Of a stretch of 50,435 nucleotides of DNA, positions 24,472-34,900 are shown piece after piece (the first letter of the stretch is position 1; each line of letters opens with the position of its first letter). The DNA is from Micromonospora deserti (GTDB lineage Bacteria > Actinomycetota > Actinomycetes > Mycobacteriales > Micromonosporaceae), in the NCBI RefSeq assembly GCF_003236335.1, contig NZ_POUB01000019.1:1-50435 (forward strand). The letters run 5' to 3'. Made by a program: the position numbers and the translations under genes. Under the pieces are notes generated by a model, which was given only the letters and a program-made list of their open reading frames with translations, did not search any database and had not been told where the DNA came from.

Positions 24472-25478
24472 CGCACGCGCGGGTGGGTCTGGTCGACTGC
24501 CATACCCACACACTGCCCAGGCGCTGGCTGGATCTCGCCGAGCGCTACGGCGACGACCGATGGCCGGTCCGTCGTGAGGTCGACGCCTGCAGCGCGGACC
24601 TGTTCGTCGGCGGGAAGCACTTCCGAACGGTGCCGCACACCTGCTGGGACGCGGCCGCTCGCCTCGAGCGGATGGACGCATCCGGCGTCGGCACGCAGTG
24701 GCTCTCCGTCACTCCCGTGATGTTCAGCTACTGGGCGCCGCCGAACCAGGCCGCCGAGCTGGCCCGCCATGTCAACGACGAGATCGCCGACATGGTCCGC
24801 CACGCACCCGACCGGTTCGTCGGTCTCGCCACGCTTCCGCTGGGTGACACGGACCTCGCGCTCGCCGAACTGGAGCGTGCCGTGGGGGAACTCGGCCTTC
24901 GCGGTGTCGAGATCGGGACCAACGTCGCGGGACGGGATCTCGACCATCCCAGCCTGCGACCGGTGTTCCAGGCCGTGGCCGAGGCGGACGTTCCGGTGTT
25001 CGTGCACCCGTGGGACATCGGCGCGGCCGACCGGCTGCGGCGATACAACGCCATGTACACGATCGGGATGCCGACCGAGACCTCCTACGCCGCGCTCGCG
25101 CTCCTACAGGGAAACGTGCTCGGTGCGATACCCGAACTTCGCGTGCTCCTGGCCCACGGTGCCGGAGCGCTCGCGTGGCTGCTTCCGCGCATCGAACGCG
25201 GCTGGAACGCCTGGCACGATCGCCGCGGTGGCCTGATGGAACCGCCCGGCTCGGCGGCCCGCCGGCTGTGGGCCGATTCGCTCGCGGGTGACGAGTCGAA
25301 CCTCCGGCTGGCCGGCCACCGGCTCGGCTGGGACCACCTTGTGCTCGGCACCGACTATCCGTTCCCGTTCGGCGAGCAGCATGCGGGCGACGTCGTGCTC
25401 GAGTCCTCGCTCGACGAGGACATCAAGGCCGCGATCCTGGCCGGCAACGCGGACACGTTGCTGACCGGAAAGCCGTGA
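24468..25478 (+). CDS. ACMS decarboxylase (amidohydrolase family)
   Basis: 336 residues from ATG 24468, chosen because it overlaps the dioxygenase stop by 4 nt and starts right before the metal motif. Zinc ligands are His12 and His14 (DCHTHTLP), a His in VFVHPWD in mid-protein and an Asp in LGTDYPFPFG near the end, the ACMSD arrangement. LLAHGAGALAWLLPRIERGW matches the family too. It decarboxylates 2-amino-3-carboxymuconate 6-semialdehyde to 2-aminomuconate semialdehyde, diverting it from quinolinate. The product can cyclise spontaneously to picolinate or be oxidised by the aldehyde dehydrogenase two genes downstream. Confidence 0.9.
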   Translation: MTHARVGLVDCHTHTLPRRWLDLAERYGDDRWPVRREVDACSADLFVGGKHFRTVPHTCWDAAARLERMDASGVGTQWLSVTPVMFSYWAPPNQAAELARHVNDEIADMVRHAPDRFVGLATLPLGDTDLALAELERAVGELGLRGVEIGTNVAGRDLDHPSLRPVFQAVAEADVPVFVHPWDIGAADRLRRYNAMYTIGMPTETSYAALALLQGNVLGAIPELRVLLAHGAGALAWLLPRIERGWNAWHDRRGGLMEPPGSAARRLWADSLAGDESNLRLAGHRLGWDHLVLGTDYPFPFGEQHAGDVVLESSLDEDIKAAILAGNADTLLTGKP

Positions 25479-25514
25479 CAACCGATTTCCGACGAACAAC
25501 AAGGTGGGTACGTG

Positions 25515-25988
25515 ATGAGTAACGAAGCGGTCGTCGTATCGCCGCAGGCGCGGTTCGCCGAGCTCGGCCTGTCCTATCCGCCCGCGCCCAAGCGGATGGG
25601 CAACTTCGCCAGCTGTGTCCAGGTCGGCGAGTTGCTGTTCACCTGCGGCCAGGGCAGCCACGACATCCTCGGCAAGGTGGGCGTCGACATCGACATCGAC
25701 GCGGGCTACCAGGCTGCCCGCGAGGCCATGCTGCGCTCGCTGTACCTGGTCGAAGAGGAACTCGGCACGCTCGATCGCGTGCAGCGGATCGTGAAGGTGC
25801 TCGGATTCGTCAACTGCGAGGCCGGATTCGACCGTAACCCGCTGGTGCTCAACGGGGGGTCGGACCTGCTCATCGAGGTCTTCGGCGAGGCGGGACGGCA
25901 CGCGCGCTCGGCGATCGGCGCCATCGCGCTTCCGCACAACTTCGCCGTCGAGCTCGAACTGATCGTGCAAGTCAAACCCGAGCAGTGA
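25515..25988 (+). CDS. RidA-family protein, probable 2-aminomuconate deaminase
   Basis: 157 residues from ATG 25515; an in-frame GTG lies 3 nt earlier, but AAGGTGG at 25501-25507 spaces best to the ATG. It is a YjgF/RidA-fold protein of the longer kind: RMGNFASCVQVGELLFTCGQ, then LGTLDRVQRIVKVLGFVNCE and an ending in AIALPHNFAVELELIVQV. In aminophenol, nitrobenzoate and 3-hydroxyanthranilate degradation operons such a protein sits between ACMSD and the semialdehyde dehydrogenase and deaminates 2-aminomuconate to 4-oxalocrotonate. The usual RidA Arg of the active site (RPxxT) is not obvious, so an imine/enamine hydrolase role is inferred from position. The stop overlaps the next start (TGATG). 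Confidence 0.8.
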   Translation: MSNEAVVVSPQARFAELGLSYPPAPKRMGNFASCVQVGELLFTCGQGSHDILGKVGVDIDIDAGYQAAREAMLRSLYLVEEELGTLDRVQRIVKVLGFVNCEAGFDRNPLVLNGGSDLLIEVFGEAGRHARSAIGAIALPHNFAVELELIVQVKPEQ

Positions 25989-27436
25989 TGACCGAGTCAA
26001 TCCGGATCGACCACTTCATCGACGGCGCGACGACGCCATCCGTCGACGGCGCCACCATGCCCTCGATCGATCCTACGACACGTTCCGTATGGGCTGACGT
26101 GGCGCTGGGATCGGTCGACGACGTGCACCGCGCGGTCGAGTCCGCGCGCCGGGCGTTCGACGAGGGACCCTGGCCACGAATGGCCCAGGACGAGCGTTCC
26201 GCGCTGCTGCGCGTGCTCTCCGACCTGCTGCTCGCCAACGCGGACGAGTTCGGCATGCTCGACACGAGGGACATGGGTCGCCCGTTCGCGCAGACCCGCA
26301 CCAACGACGTCCAGCGCAGTGCGGCGAACTTCCGGTTCTTCGCCGACCACGCGGCGCTGGCCGCCGACGAGTCCCTGCCGGGCCGCCCGGGGCATCACAT
26401 CTACACCCGGCACGAGCCGGCCGGCGTGGTCGCCGCGATCTCACCGTGGAACTTCCCGCTGATGCAAGCGACATGGAAGATCGCTCCGGCACTCGCCTAC
26501 GGCAACACGGTGGTGCTCAAGCCCGCCGAGCAGAGTCCGGCTTCCGCCACCCGTCTCGCCCAGCTGGCCGTCGGGGCCGGCCTGCCGCCCGGGGTACTCA
26601 ACGTCGTACACGGCGTGGGTTCCGGCGGCGGTGGCCAGGCCCTGGTCGCGCACCCCGGCATCGACCTGATCACCTTCACCGGCGAAACCCGTACCGGCGA
26701 GGCGATCATGCGGGAGGCGGCGAAGGGCGTACGCGGCGTCAGCTTCGAGCTCGGCGGCAAGGGCGCCTCGATCATCTTCGCCGACGCCGACCTCGACCGG
26801 GCGGTGGCTGTCGCCGCCGACGCCGCGTTCGCCAACGCCGGGCAGATCTGCCTCGCGGGCACTCGTCTCCTGGTGCACCGCGACGTCTACCAGGAGGTCG
26901 TCGACCGTCTGGTCAAGATCGCCGAGCAGATGAGCATCGGCGATCCACGCGATCCGGCAACACAGGTCGGTCCGCTCTCGTCCGAGGAACACCACGCGAA
27001 GGTGACAGCACATCTACGCGACGCCGAACGCGACGGTGCCGTCACCGTGACCGGCGGGGCCCGCGACGGATGGTGGGTGGCGCCCACGGTCATGGTCGGA
27101 GCCAGCCAGGAGATGCGCATCTGCCGCGAGGAGGTGTTCGGTCCGGTGGTCACCGTGCACCCGTTCGACACCGAGGACGAGGCCGTCGCGGCGGCCAACG
27201 CGACCCGCTACGGCCTGTCGGCGATGATCTTCACACGGGAGCTGAGCCGCGCGCACCGCGTCGCCGGTCGACTGCGGGCCGGCAACGTATGGGTGAACTG
27301 CTTCTGGGTCCGCGATCTCCGTTCGCCGTTCGGCGGGTTCGGCCAGTCCGGCATCGGCCGCGAGGGCGGCACGTACTCCCGCGAGTTCTTCACCGAGGCG
27401 AAGACCGTGGTGATGAACATCGCGGACAGTCGATGA
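25988..27436 (+). CDS. Aldehyde dehydrogenase, 2-aminomuconate 6-semialdehyde dehydrogenase type
   Basis: 482 residues from ATG 25988, which overlaps the RidA stop by one base; an in-frame GTG at 25985 is less likely. Complete ALDH motif set: SPWNFPLMQATWKIAPALA, NTVVLKPAEQ, the FTGETRTGEAI cofactor loop, ELGGKGASIIFADAD with the catalytic Glu, and NAGQICLAGTR with the nucleophilic Cys. The closest family is 2-hydroxymuconic and 2-aminomuconic semialdehyde dehydrogenase. It would oxidise 2-aminomuconate semialdehyde to 2-aminomuconate with NAD+. Together with the three upstream genes this reconstructs the pathway from 3-hydroxyanthranilate to 2-aminomuconate and possibly 4-oxalocrotonate. Confidence 0.87.
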   Translation: MTESIRIDHFIDGATTPSVDGATMPSIDPTTRSVWADVALGSVDDVHRAVESARRAFDEGPWPRMAQDERSALLRVLSDLLLANADEFGMLDTRDMGRPFAQTRTNDVQRSAANFRFFADHAALAADESLPGRPGHHIYTRHEPAGVVAAISPWNFPLMQATWKIAPALAYGNTVVLKPAEQSPASATRLAQLAVGAGLPPGVLNVVHGVGSGGGGQALVAHPGIDLITFTGETRTGEAIMREAAKGVRGVSFELGGKGASIIFADADLDRAVAVAADAAFANAGQICLAGTRLLVHRDVYQEVVDRLVKIAEQMSIGDPRDPATQVGPLSSEEHHAKVTAHLRDAERDGAVTVTGGARDGWWVAPTVMVGASQEMRICREEVFGPVVTVHPFDTEDEAVAAANATRYGLSAMIFTRELSRAHRVAGRLRAGNVWVNCFWVRDLRSPFGGFGQSGIGREGGTYSREFFTEAKTVVMNIADSR

Positions 27437-27476
27437 GCTCCGGCGTTCTGCGTTCTCACAGAAAGGTGTGCACCTG

Positions 27477-28250
27477 ATGGACCTGGGTCTGCGCGGGCGA
27501 ACCGCTCTGGTCTGTGCCTCGACGGCCGGGCTCGGCGAGGCCACTGCTCGAACTCTCGCCGCGGAAGGCGCCCGGGTGGTGATCTCGGGCCGCAGAGGTG
27601 AGCTGGCCAAGTCGATCGCTGCGGAGCTGCCGGACGCGATCGGCGTCGAGGTCGACCTCACGACCCCCGACGGGCCCGCGGCCCTGGTCGCCGCGGCGAT
27701 CGAGGCGTTCGGTCGGATCGACGTGCTGGTGACCAACAGCCCGGGCCCGGCCCCCGGTGGATCGGTGGACATCGCCGACCAGGACATCGTGGCGGCCATG
27801 GAGTCCCTGGTCCTGCCGCACCAGCGACTCGTGTCTCTGGTCCTGCCCGGCATGCGGGAACGCCGCTGGGGCCGCATCCTGGCCATCGCATCGGTGGGTG
27901 TCGTCGCCCCGATCCCCAGCCTGGCGTTGTCCAACATCGGCCGTGCCGCCCTAGGCGGATACCTCAAGACGCTGGCGACGGAGGTGGCCCGGGACGGCGT
28001 CACGGTCAACCTGCTCCTGCCGGGTCGCATCGCCACCGAACGCACGAGGCAGATGAACACCTTCCGAGCCGAACGGGAGGGGGTGTCCGTCGAGGAATTC
28101 GCCGCGCAGGCACAGGCGGCCATTCCCGTGGGCAGATACGGCACACCCACGGAGTTCGGCGCGTTCGCGGCGTTCCTGTGCAGCGACCTCGCCTCGTACG
28201 TCACGGGAACCGCGCTCCGGTGCGACGGCGGTGTCGTGCCGACCCTCTGA
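27477..28250 (+). CDS. SDR-fold protein lacking the canonical Tyr-Lys pair
   Basis: 257 residues. ATG 27477 has AAAGGTG 8 nt upstream; a GTG at 27468 is part of that site. N-terminal cofactor motif is CASTAGLGEATARTLAAEGA (TGxxxGxG type), with NSPGP in place of the usual NNAG. In the catalytic region the Ser is present (AIASVGV), but the YxxxK positions read SNIGR (PSLALSNIGRAALGG), so Tyr is Ser and Lys is Arg. Such SN-x-x-R variants form a known-looking actinobacterial SDR subgroup of unclear chemistry. It could still reduce or isomerise an intermediate of the aminomuconate branch, or be non-reductive. It lies between the dehydrogenase and the antiporter in the same operon. Confidence 0.82.
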   Translation: MDLGLRGRTALVCASTAGLGEATARTLAAEGARVVISGRRGELAKSIAAELPDAIGVEVDLTTPDGPAALVAAAIEAFGRIDVLVTNSPGPAPGGSVDIADQDIVAAMESLVLPHQRLVSLVLPGMRERRWGRILAIASVGVVAPIPSLALSNIGRAALGGYLKTLATEVARDGVTVNLLLPGRIATERTRQMNTFRAEREGVSVEEFAAQAQAAIPVGRYGTPTEFGAFAAFLCSDLASYVTGTALRCDGGVVPTL

Positions 28251-28272
28251 ATCAGGTAACGGGGAAGCGAAC

Positions 28273-29517
28273 ATGACGGATGTACAAGTAGCTGTGCTGC
28301 TGCTTGACATCGCTTTGATCGTTCTGGTGGCCAAGGCCGCCGGAATGCTTGCGCGGGCCCTGGGACAACCGCCGGTTCTCGGCGAGATCGTCGCCGGCGT
28401 CCTGCTCGGGCCCACACTGTTCAACGGGGCCGTGGCCGACACGCTGTTCCCGGCTGCCATCGAGCCGCATCTCGGGTCACTCGCCGAGGTCGGCCTGGTG
28501 CTGTTCATGTTCCTGGTGGGGTTCGAGCTGGACTACGGCAAGCTGCGGCAGTCCAGCTGGCTTGCGGGTACCACCGCGGCCGGGGCCAGCTTGGTGCCGT
28601 TCGTACTCGGCTCGATTCTCGCGCTCTACCTCGCCCGGGACCACCGACCGGACAACACTGTCGCCTTCGTTCTCTTCTTCGGGGTGGCGATGGCGATCAC
28701 CGCCTTCCCGGTACTGGCGCGAATCCTGGTGGACCAACGGATGAACCGTACCCTGATAGGGTCCGTCGCGCTGTCGGCAGCGGCGCTGTGCGACCTCGGC
28801 GCCTGGATGGCCCTCGCCGTCGTGCAGGTGATCGCCGGCGGCGGTGCCCGGCACTGGCTCGTGGTGCTGGTGGTGCCGTTCGCCGCGCTGTTGTTCCTGG
28901 TGGTCAGGCCGCGGCTGGGGCGGCTGCTGACCCGCGGCGGAGACGACGGCGCGATGACCTCGGGCCGTCTCGCCGTCGTCTTCGCCGGTGTCTTCACCTC
29001 GGCGGCGGTGACGCAGTTGGTCGGCCTGCACTTCGTGTTCGGCGCGTTCCTCTTCGGCCTTGCCGTCCCGCGGACGATCTCCGCGCGGGCGCGTGAGAAC
29101 CTCCTGCACCGAACTCAGTCGGCAACCCTGCTCCTGCTACCGATCTACTTCATCGTCGCCGGACTCAAGGTCGACCTGTCACAGATCGGCGTGACCGGGT
29201 TGGTGGAACTCGCCCTGATCCTGTTCGTCGCGGTCGCCGGAAAGTTCGGCGGAACCTGGCTCGCCGCACGATCGCAGGGACTGCCGCCCCGGCGGTCGGC
29301 GGTGCTGGCGACGCTCATGAACACCCGCGGGTTGACCGAGCTCATCGCGCTCGGTGTGGGCCTGCAGATCGGTGTCCTGGACAGCAACCTCTACTCGCTG
29401 ATGGTGGTCATGGCGGTGGTCACGACCGCAATGTCAGGTCCGATGCTGCGGTTGCTGGCCAGCCGGGACGACCGCAACCCGCGCGACGAGAACTCGCTCG
29501 TGCAGGTCGATTCCTAA
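28273..29517 (+). CDS. CPA2-family cation/proton antiporter (KefB-like membrane domain)
   Basis: 414 residues, about twelve transmembrane helices. It starts [20 protein letters not shown], with [18 protein letters not shown] (first conserved CPA2 motif), [25 protein letters not shown] and [17 protein letters not shown], all Na+/H+ exchanger PF00999 signatures. No C-terminal TrkA-N domain. ATG 28273 follows GGGGAAGC. Such antiporters occur in several antibiotic clusters as presumed exporters or pH-balance proteins. Its stop overlaps the stop of the convergent NRPS-4 gene by 2-3 nt, leaving no room for a dedicated terminator between the two operons. Confidence 0.87.
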   Translation: MTDVQVAVLLLDIALIVLVAKAAGMLARALGQPPVLGEIVAGVLLGPTLFNGAVADTLFPAAIEPHLGSLAEVGLVLFMFLVGFELDYGKLRQSSWLAGTTAAGASLVPFVLGSILALYLARDHRPDNTVAFVLFFGVAMAITAFPVLARILVDQRMNRTLIGSVALSAAALCDLGAWMALAVVQVIAGGGARHWLVVLVVPFAALLFLVVRPRLGRLLTRGGDDGAMTSGRLAVVFAGVFTSAAVTQLVGLHFVFGAFLFGLAVPRTISARARENLLHRTQSATLLLLPIYFIVAGLKVDLSQIGVTGLVELALILFVAVAGKFGGTWLAARSQGLPPRRSAVLATLMNTRGLTELIALGVGLQIGVLDSNLYSLMVVMAVVTTAMSGPMLRLLASRDDRNPRDENSLVQVDS

Positions 29518-31682
29518 CGCCGGCGGCGCCCGATGGCGGGTGCCGCCGGCTTGGCCGTGGCCACGTGCTCGGCCAGTTCGGCAACCGTCGGCGCATCGAG
29601 GATCTGGCTCACCCGCAACTCGACGCCGAGTTCCCGTCGGATGCGCGAAACGATCTGGGTGGCCAGCAGCGATTGCCCGCCGAGTTCGAAGAAGTTGTCG
29701 GTGATGCCGACCAGCGGCACGTCGAGCACCGCCGCCCAGATCTCCGCGAGCGTCTTCTCGACCTGACTGCGCGGTGCCGTGTAGCGGCTTGCGGCGCCCG
29801 CCGCGGGCAGCGCCGTACGGTCGAGCTTTCCGTTGGGGGTCAGGGGAAGCGAGTCGATGCGGACGAAGACACCGGGGATCATGTAACCGGGCAGCCGGCC
29901 CTGACACCACTCGGTGAGCCCCTCCACCGGTTCCGGCGCCACGTAGTAAGCGACCAAGTGCCTGGCGCCGGCGGGACCCTCGCGAACGTCGAGCACTGCG
30001 GCGATCACCCGCTCGTGCGCGGTGAGCACCGACTCGATCTCCGCCAGCTCGATCCGGAATCCACGGATCTTGACCTGCCGGTCGATCCGCCCGAGAAATG
30101 CCAGCTCCCCGGTGGGTAGCCAGCGAACAAGGTCACCGGTGCGGTAGACCCGGGCGCCCGCCGCCATGAAGGGATGGGCGACGAACCGTTCCGCGGTCAG
30201 CTCCGGTCGGTTCCAGTAGCCCCGGGCGACACCCGGGCCCCCGACCCACAGCTCGCCGGGCACACCGACAGGCACCAGGTCGCCCTGCCGGTCCATCACG
30301 AAGACCTCCGTGTTGGCGATCGGCCGTCCAATCGGCATCGTGGACCCGCCGTCGGGCCGGACCCGGTGGCAAGCGGTGAAGGTCGTAGCCTCAGTCGGCC
30401 CGTAGCCGTTCACCACACTCGTGGGCGCCCACGGGCCGGCGACCAGGCCGTCCGCGGCGGATCGATCGACCGCCTCGCCGCCGTACAACACGGTCTTCAT
30501 TCCGGCGAACAGGTCAGGGCACTCCGCGAGATGCTGGTTGAACAGCGACGCGGTAACCCACATGGTCGTGATCCCGTGCCGCCGAACAGCGGCCTTCAGC
30601 TTCTGTGCGTCGAGGACCACGTCCCGGTCGAGGATCACCAGGCGCGCGCCGGAAGCCAACGCCGCCCAGCACTCGAACGTGAACGCGTCGAAGGAGAAGC
30701 TCGCCGCCTGCGCGACGGCGTCCGCCTCGGTCACCTCGGCGAACCAGTTGCCATCGACGAGCCGGCAGATCGACCGATGCTCGACCATCACGCCCTTCGG
30801 CGTGCCGCTCGAGCCGGACGTGTACATGACGTACGCAAGGTCGGTCGGTCCGGCGATGGGGGGCAGGTCGGTGTCGTCAGCCACGGACAGGGCGCCGTCG
30901 ACCAGAACCTGGTGCGTACCGGATGCCCGGTCGCTCAGCGCCGAGGACGTGATCACCACCGCGAGATCCGTGTCGCGGACCATGAAGTCGAGGCGCTGTG
31001 CCGGATAGCCAGGATCCAGCGGTACGTAGGCCGCACCGGCCTTCACCACGGCCAGCACCGCGACGATCAGGTCAGGACTCGGCTCCAGGCAGATGCCGAC
31101 CAGGCTGCCTCGCCCGACACCGAGGCCCCGCAGGTGGCGCGCGAGCCGGTTGGCCCGCCGATTCAGGGCCCCGTACGTGAGCCGCACGTCGCCCGATTCC
31201 ACGGCCACCGCGTCCGGTGTCCGCGCGGACCTGGCCTGGACGAGTTCGTGTACGCCGACGTCATCGGCGAACGGCGCGGCGGTGTCGTTGAACTCGTGGA
31301 GAATCCGTTGCCGGTCGACGGACGGCAGAAGGTCGACCCGCCCCGGCCGCTGGGCGGCATCGCGCGCGACGCCGTCCAGCGCGAGCGCGCACACTTCGGC
31401 CAGCCGCGCGACCGCGACGGAGTCGATCAGATCCGTCTCGAGCCACGCGTTGCCCTCGCCATCCACCTCCGACAGACTGAAGCCGGAGTCGAACGAGCTG
31501 GCTCTGTCGAGGAGTTCGCCGAATGTCTGGGCGACGCCGCCGAGCGGATCGTCCTCGAAGACCCACCGTGACAGCACGAGCAGTACGACCGCCCGTGCCA
31601 CCGCGGACGGTGAGGTTCCGTGCCGGTCCGCCAGCACGCGCATCCGGTCGACGGGCAGGTGCAGAGACTCCTTCACCGGCAT
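29514..31682 (-). CDS. NRPS-4: partial condensation region, A (valine-like), T
   Basis: 722 residues. The first 135 or so resemble only the C-terminal lobe of a condensation domain ([24 protein letters not shown], the linker [15 protein letters not shown]); there is no HHxxxDG, so condensation by this protein is unlikely. A domain about 140-640: [17 protein letters not shown] and [12 protein letters not shown] ending, pocket read as D, A, F, W, L, G, G, T, F plus Lys, very close to the valine code DAFWIGGTFK. T domain: [12 protein letters not shown] basic C-terminal tail (GRRRR) ends the protein. As a nearly free A-T unit it may load the first residue or supply it in trans. It follows MbtH by 9 nt. 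Confidence 0.88.
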   Translation of the reverse strand: MPVKESLHLPVDRMRVLADRHGTSPSAVARAVVLLVLSRWVFEDDPLGGVAQTFGELLDRASSFDSGFSLSEVDGEGNAWLETDLIDSVAVARLAEVCALALDGVARDAAQRPGRVDLLPSVDRQRILHEFNDTAAPFADDVGVHELVQARSARTPDAVAVESGDVRLTYGALNRRANRLARHLRGLGVGRGSLVGICLEPSPDLIVAVLAVVKAGAAYVPLDPGYPAQRLDFMVRDTDLAVVITSSALSDRASGTHQVLVDGALSVADDTDLPPIAGPTDLAYVMYTSGSSGTPKGVMVEHRSICRLVDGNWFAEVTEADAVAQAASFSFDAFTFECWAALASGARLVILDRDVVLDAQKLKAAVRRHGITTMWVTASLFNQHLAECPDLFAGMKTVLYGGEAVDRSAADGLVAGPWAPTSVVNGYGPTEATTFTACHRVRPDGGSTMPIGRPIANTEVFVMDRQGDLVPVGVPGELWVGGPGVARGYWNRPELTAERFVAHPFMAAGARVYRTGDLVRWLPTGELAFLGRIDRQVKIRGFRIELAEIESVLTAHERVIAAVLDVREGPAGARHLVAYYVAPEPVEGLTEWCQGRLPGYMIPGVFVRIDSLPLTPNGKLDRTALPAAGAASRYTAPRSQVEKTLAEIWAAVLDVPLVGITDNFFELGGQSLLATQIVSRIRRELGVELRVSQILDAPTVAELAEHVATAKPAAPAIGRRRR

Positions 31683-31691
31683 TCCGGAGCT

Positions 31692-31913
31692 CTACTCCGC
31701 CGTGCGGGAATCCATGGCCGCGGCCAGGCTCCGTGGACGCATGTCGGTCCAGTTCTCCTCGACATGCGCCAGGCACTCCTGGCGGCTCGCCGGGCCGTGC
31801 ACAGCTGCCCAGCCCGAGGGCACCTCCGCGAACTCGGGCCACAACGAGTACTGGCCCTCGTCGTTGCGCACAACCAGGAAGGTGGCGTTCTCGTCGTCGA
31901 AGGGGTTGGTCAT
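31692..31913 (-). CDS. MbtH-like protein, A-domain chaperone
   Basis: 73 residues with the complete MbtH signature: [19 protein letters not shown], then [17 protein letters not shown]. These small proteins bind A domains and are needed for their solubility or activity. It overlaps the NRPS-3 stop by 4 nt (ATGA) and has the strong site GAGGAGAAG. It sits between NRPS-3 and NRPS-4, so those two A domains are its likeliest partners, although it may serve all five. Confidence 0.95.
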   Translation of the reverse strand: MTNPFDDENATFLVVRNDEGQYSLWPEFAEVPSGWAAVHGPASRQECLAHVEENWTDMRPRSLAAAMDSRTAE

Positions 31914-34900
31914 GCCACTTCTCCTCGCGTTTGCCGGGTCAGTAGGTGAGCTAGTGCCGCCGGGGTCGGGTCGGTGAAGAGCGTGGCGAGAGTGAACTCC
32001 ACGCCGAACCGCGCGCGGACCAGGTTGACCAGCCGGAACGCCAGCAGGGAGTGCCCTCCCAGCTCGAAGAACCCGTCGTCCGGGCTCACCTCGCCGAGCC
32101 CGAGCACCTCTGCGAAGAGCGCACAGATCAACTTTTCCTCGGGCGACGCCGGTGCTCTGCCGGAGGATCGCCGCTCAGGCGGGGGCAGTTGCCGCACGTC
32201 GACCTTGCCGTTCTGGGACAGCGGCAGGGCGTCCAGCGCCAGGTAACCGGATGGCACCATGTAGTCCGGCAGCCGCCGCTTCGCGAACTCGCGTAGCTCG
32301 CGGCCGAGCTGGTCGGCGCGCTCGGCACGCAGCGGGTCGTTGGCGAGGCCGTGTGGCAGCGCCTCGGGTGGCCCGAGTGGCCGTCCGGGTCCAGCCGTCA
32401 GGACGACGTCGTAGCGGTCCCCGCGTCGGACCGTCTCGACCTCGGCAACCCGCGACACCCGGTCCGGCAAGCCCGTGAAGTAACGCGCATCGATGGCCAG
32501 CTCATCGTGCCCGGAGCGCTCCCGGACATCGGTGATGATGCACAGGCCACCGTCGGCGAGCGCGGCAACGGCTCGTCCGACGACCTCGTCCACGTATGAC
32601 AGGGTGGGGCAGTGCTGGGTCACCGACTCGACCACCACGACGTTGAACGATGTGTCGCGGAAGCCGCGGAAGTCCCGCGCCTCGCGGACCATCAGGGTGA
32701 GCCCTTCGGCGTCGGCGAGGTTCGCCCGCAACAGGTCGATGGCCGATGACGAGAAGTCCGTCGCCACGTACTGCTCACACGCCGGCGCTAATGCCCGCAT
32801 CAGTGAGCCGCCACCGCAGCCGATCTCGAGCAGCCGCTTCGCGCGCATGGACCTGACTCGTCGCACGGCGGTCGGGTTCGGCGGCTCGGTGGGGATCCCT
32901 TCCCGATGCGCGCGGTCGAAGTAACGCTGGCGTCGCCTGACGTAGTCCTCGCTCAGCGCCCCGCCGTCAACGCCGGTCAGGTTCGCGGGCACGAGATAGG
33001 CGTACAGGCGCTGATCCCGAGCCACCACGCTCACCTGGCTCACCGAGGGGTGCTCGGCCAGCACCGACTCGACCTCGCCCAGCTCGATCCGGAAACCACG
33101 CACCTTCACCTGGTCGTCGATCCTGCCGAGGAACTCGATGTTTCCGTCCGGAAGAAAGCGGGCCAGGTCGCCACTGCGATACAGCCGTGAGCCGTCCGCC
33201 GCGAACGGGTTCGCGACGAAGCGGGACGCGGTCATCGCGGGCTTGCCACGAAAGCCGCGGGAGACCCCCGCACCGCCGATGTACACCTCACCGGGCACGC
33301 CGGGGGGCACCGGCCGTAGCCAGGCGTCCAGCAGGTACATCTGGGTGTTGCTGACCGGCGCACCGATCGGCAGGGGTGCGGTCACCCTCTCGGCGCACCG
33401 CAGGTAGGAGGCGTTGACAGTCGTCTCGGTCGGGCCGTAGACGTTGATCAACGCACGCCCCGGCGCCCAGCGGTTCACGACGGCAGGCGCCCCCGCCTCG
33501 CCGCCGATGATGATCGTCTCCAGCTTCGGGAGCTCCACGTCCGGCAGCGTCGCGAGTACCGAAGGCACGAGTGCGACCTGGGTGACACCCCGCGCCGACA
33601 GCACGTCGGCCAGCTCGGCACCGACGAGGTGCGTCGGCGTGATCACGAGCTCGCCGCCACTTGTCAAGGTGATCCAGATTTCGGAGACCGAGGCGTCGAA
33701 GCAGATGGAAGCGACCTGAAGTACGCGACTTTGCGGCCCTACGCCGAACGCCCGGCTCTGGAACGCGATCACGTTGGTCACGCCGCGGTGGGTGATCTCG
33801 GCACCCTTGGGGCGGCCCGTCGACCCGGACGTGTAGATGACGTAGGCGAGGTTGTCGGGTGACACCGTCACCGCGGGCGCGTGCGCCGGCCAGGCCGAGT
33901 CGGCGTCCGGGTCGAGCCGCACCACCTCAGCGCCGCCGGTGTCGATGTCGACCCCGTCCTCAACGATCACCGCGGAGCATGCCGCGTCCGAGAGCATGTA
34001 CGTGATCCGCTCGACCGGGTACTCCGGATCGAGCGGCAGATACGCGCCGCCCGCCTTCAAGATGGCGAGCATGCCCACGAGCTGATCCGGGCCCCGGTGC
34101 GCGCACAGGCCCACCAGCACCTCGGGTCCCACACCGAGCGAGCGCAGCCGGTGGGCGAGGCGGTTCGCACGTGTGTCGAGTTCCGCGTAGGTCAGCCGCT
34201 CCTGCCCGAAGGAGACGGCGACCGCGGTCGGCACCCTCGCTGCCTGCGCCTCGAACAGCCGCACCACCGTGCCGGCCGGAACCTCGGCCGCGGTGTCGTT
34301 GACCTCGACTAGCGTCCGTTGCGCTTCGTCGTCGATCAGCAGCGACAGCTGCGACAGCCGCGGGTCCGCGTGAACCTGCCCGAGTATGTGGACGAAGTGC
34401 CGGGCGATCCGCCGCATCGTCGCTTCGTCGAACAGGTCGACGGCGTAGACGAGGCGCCCGGACAGTCCCTGTGACGTCTCGAAGCAGTACAGCTCGACGT
34501 CGGAGTGAACGGCGTCGCCATGACCCTCGAACGGCGCGGCCTCCACTCCCTCGAGATCGAGCGACTGCCCGGTGTGTTGGGTCTGCAGGAGCTGGAAGCC
34601 GATCTGGGCCAACGGGTTCCGGCTCGGGTCGCGCGACGGGTGCAGCTCCTCCACCAGCCGTTCGAACGGCAGGTCCTTGTGGTCGAACCCGCCGAGGGTC
34701 GCCTCCCGCACCCGGTCCAGCAACTCCCCGAACGTCGGGTCTCCGGAGCAGTTCACCCGAAGCACGACGATGTTCACGAAGAACCCGATGAGGCCTTCCA
34801 GCTCGGCCCGATCCCGGCCGGCGTTGGGGGTACCGACCACGATGTCCGTACCGCCGGTGTAGGCGGCGAGCAACGCGTCGAACGCTGCCAACAGCACCAT

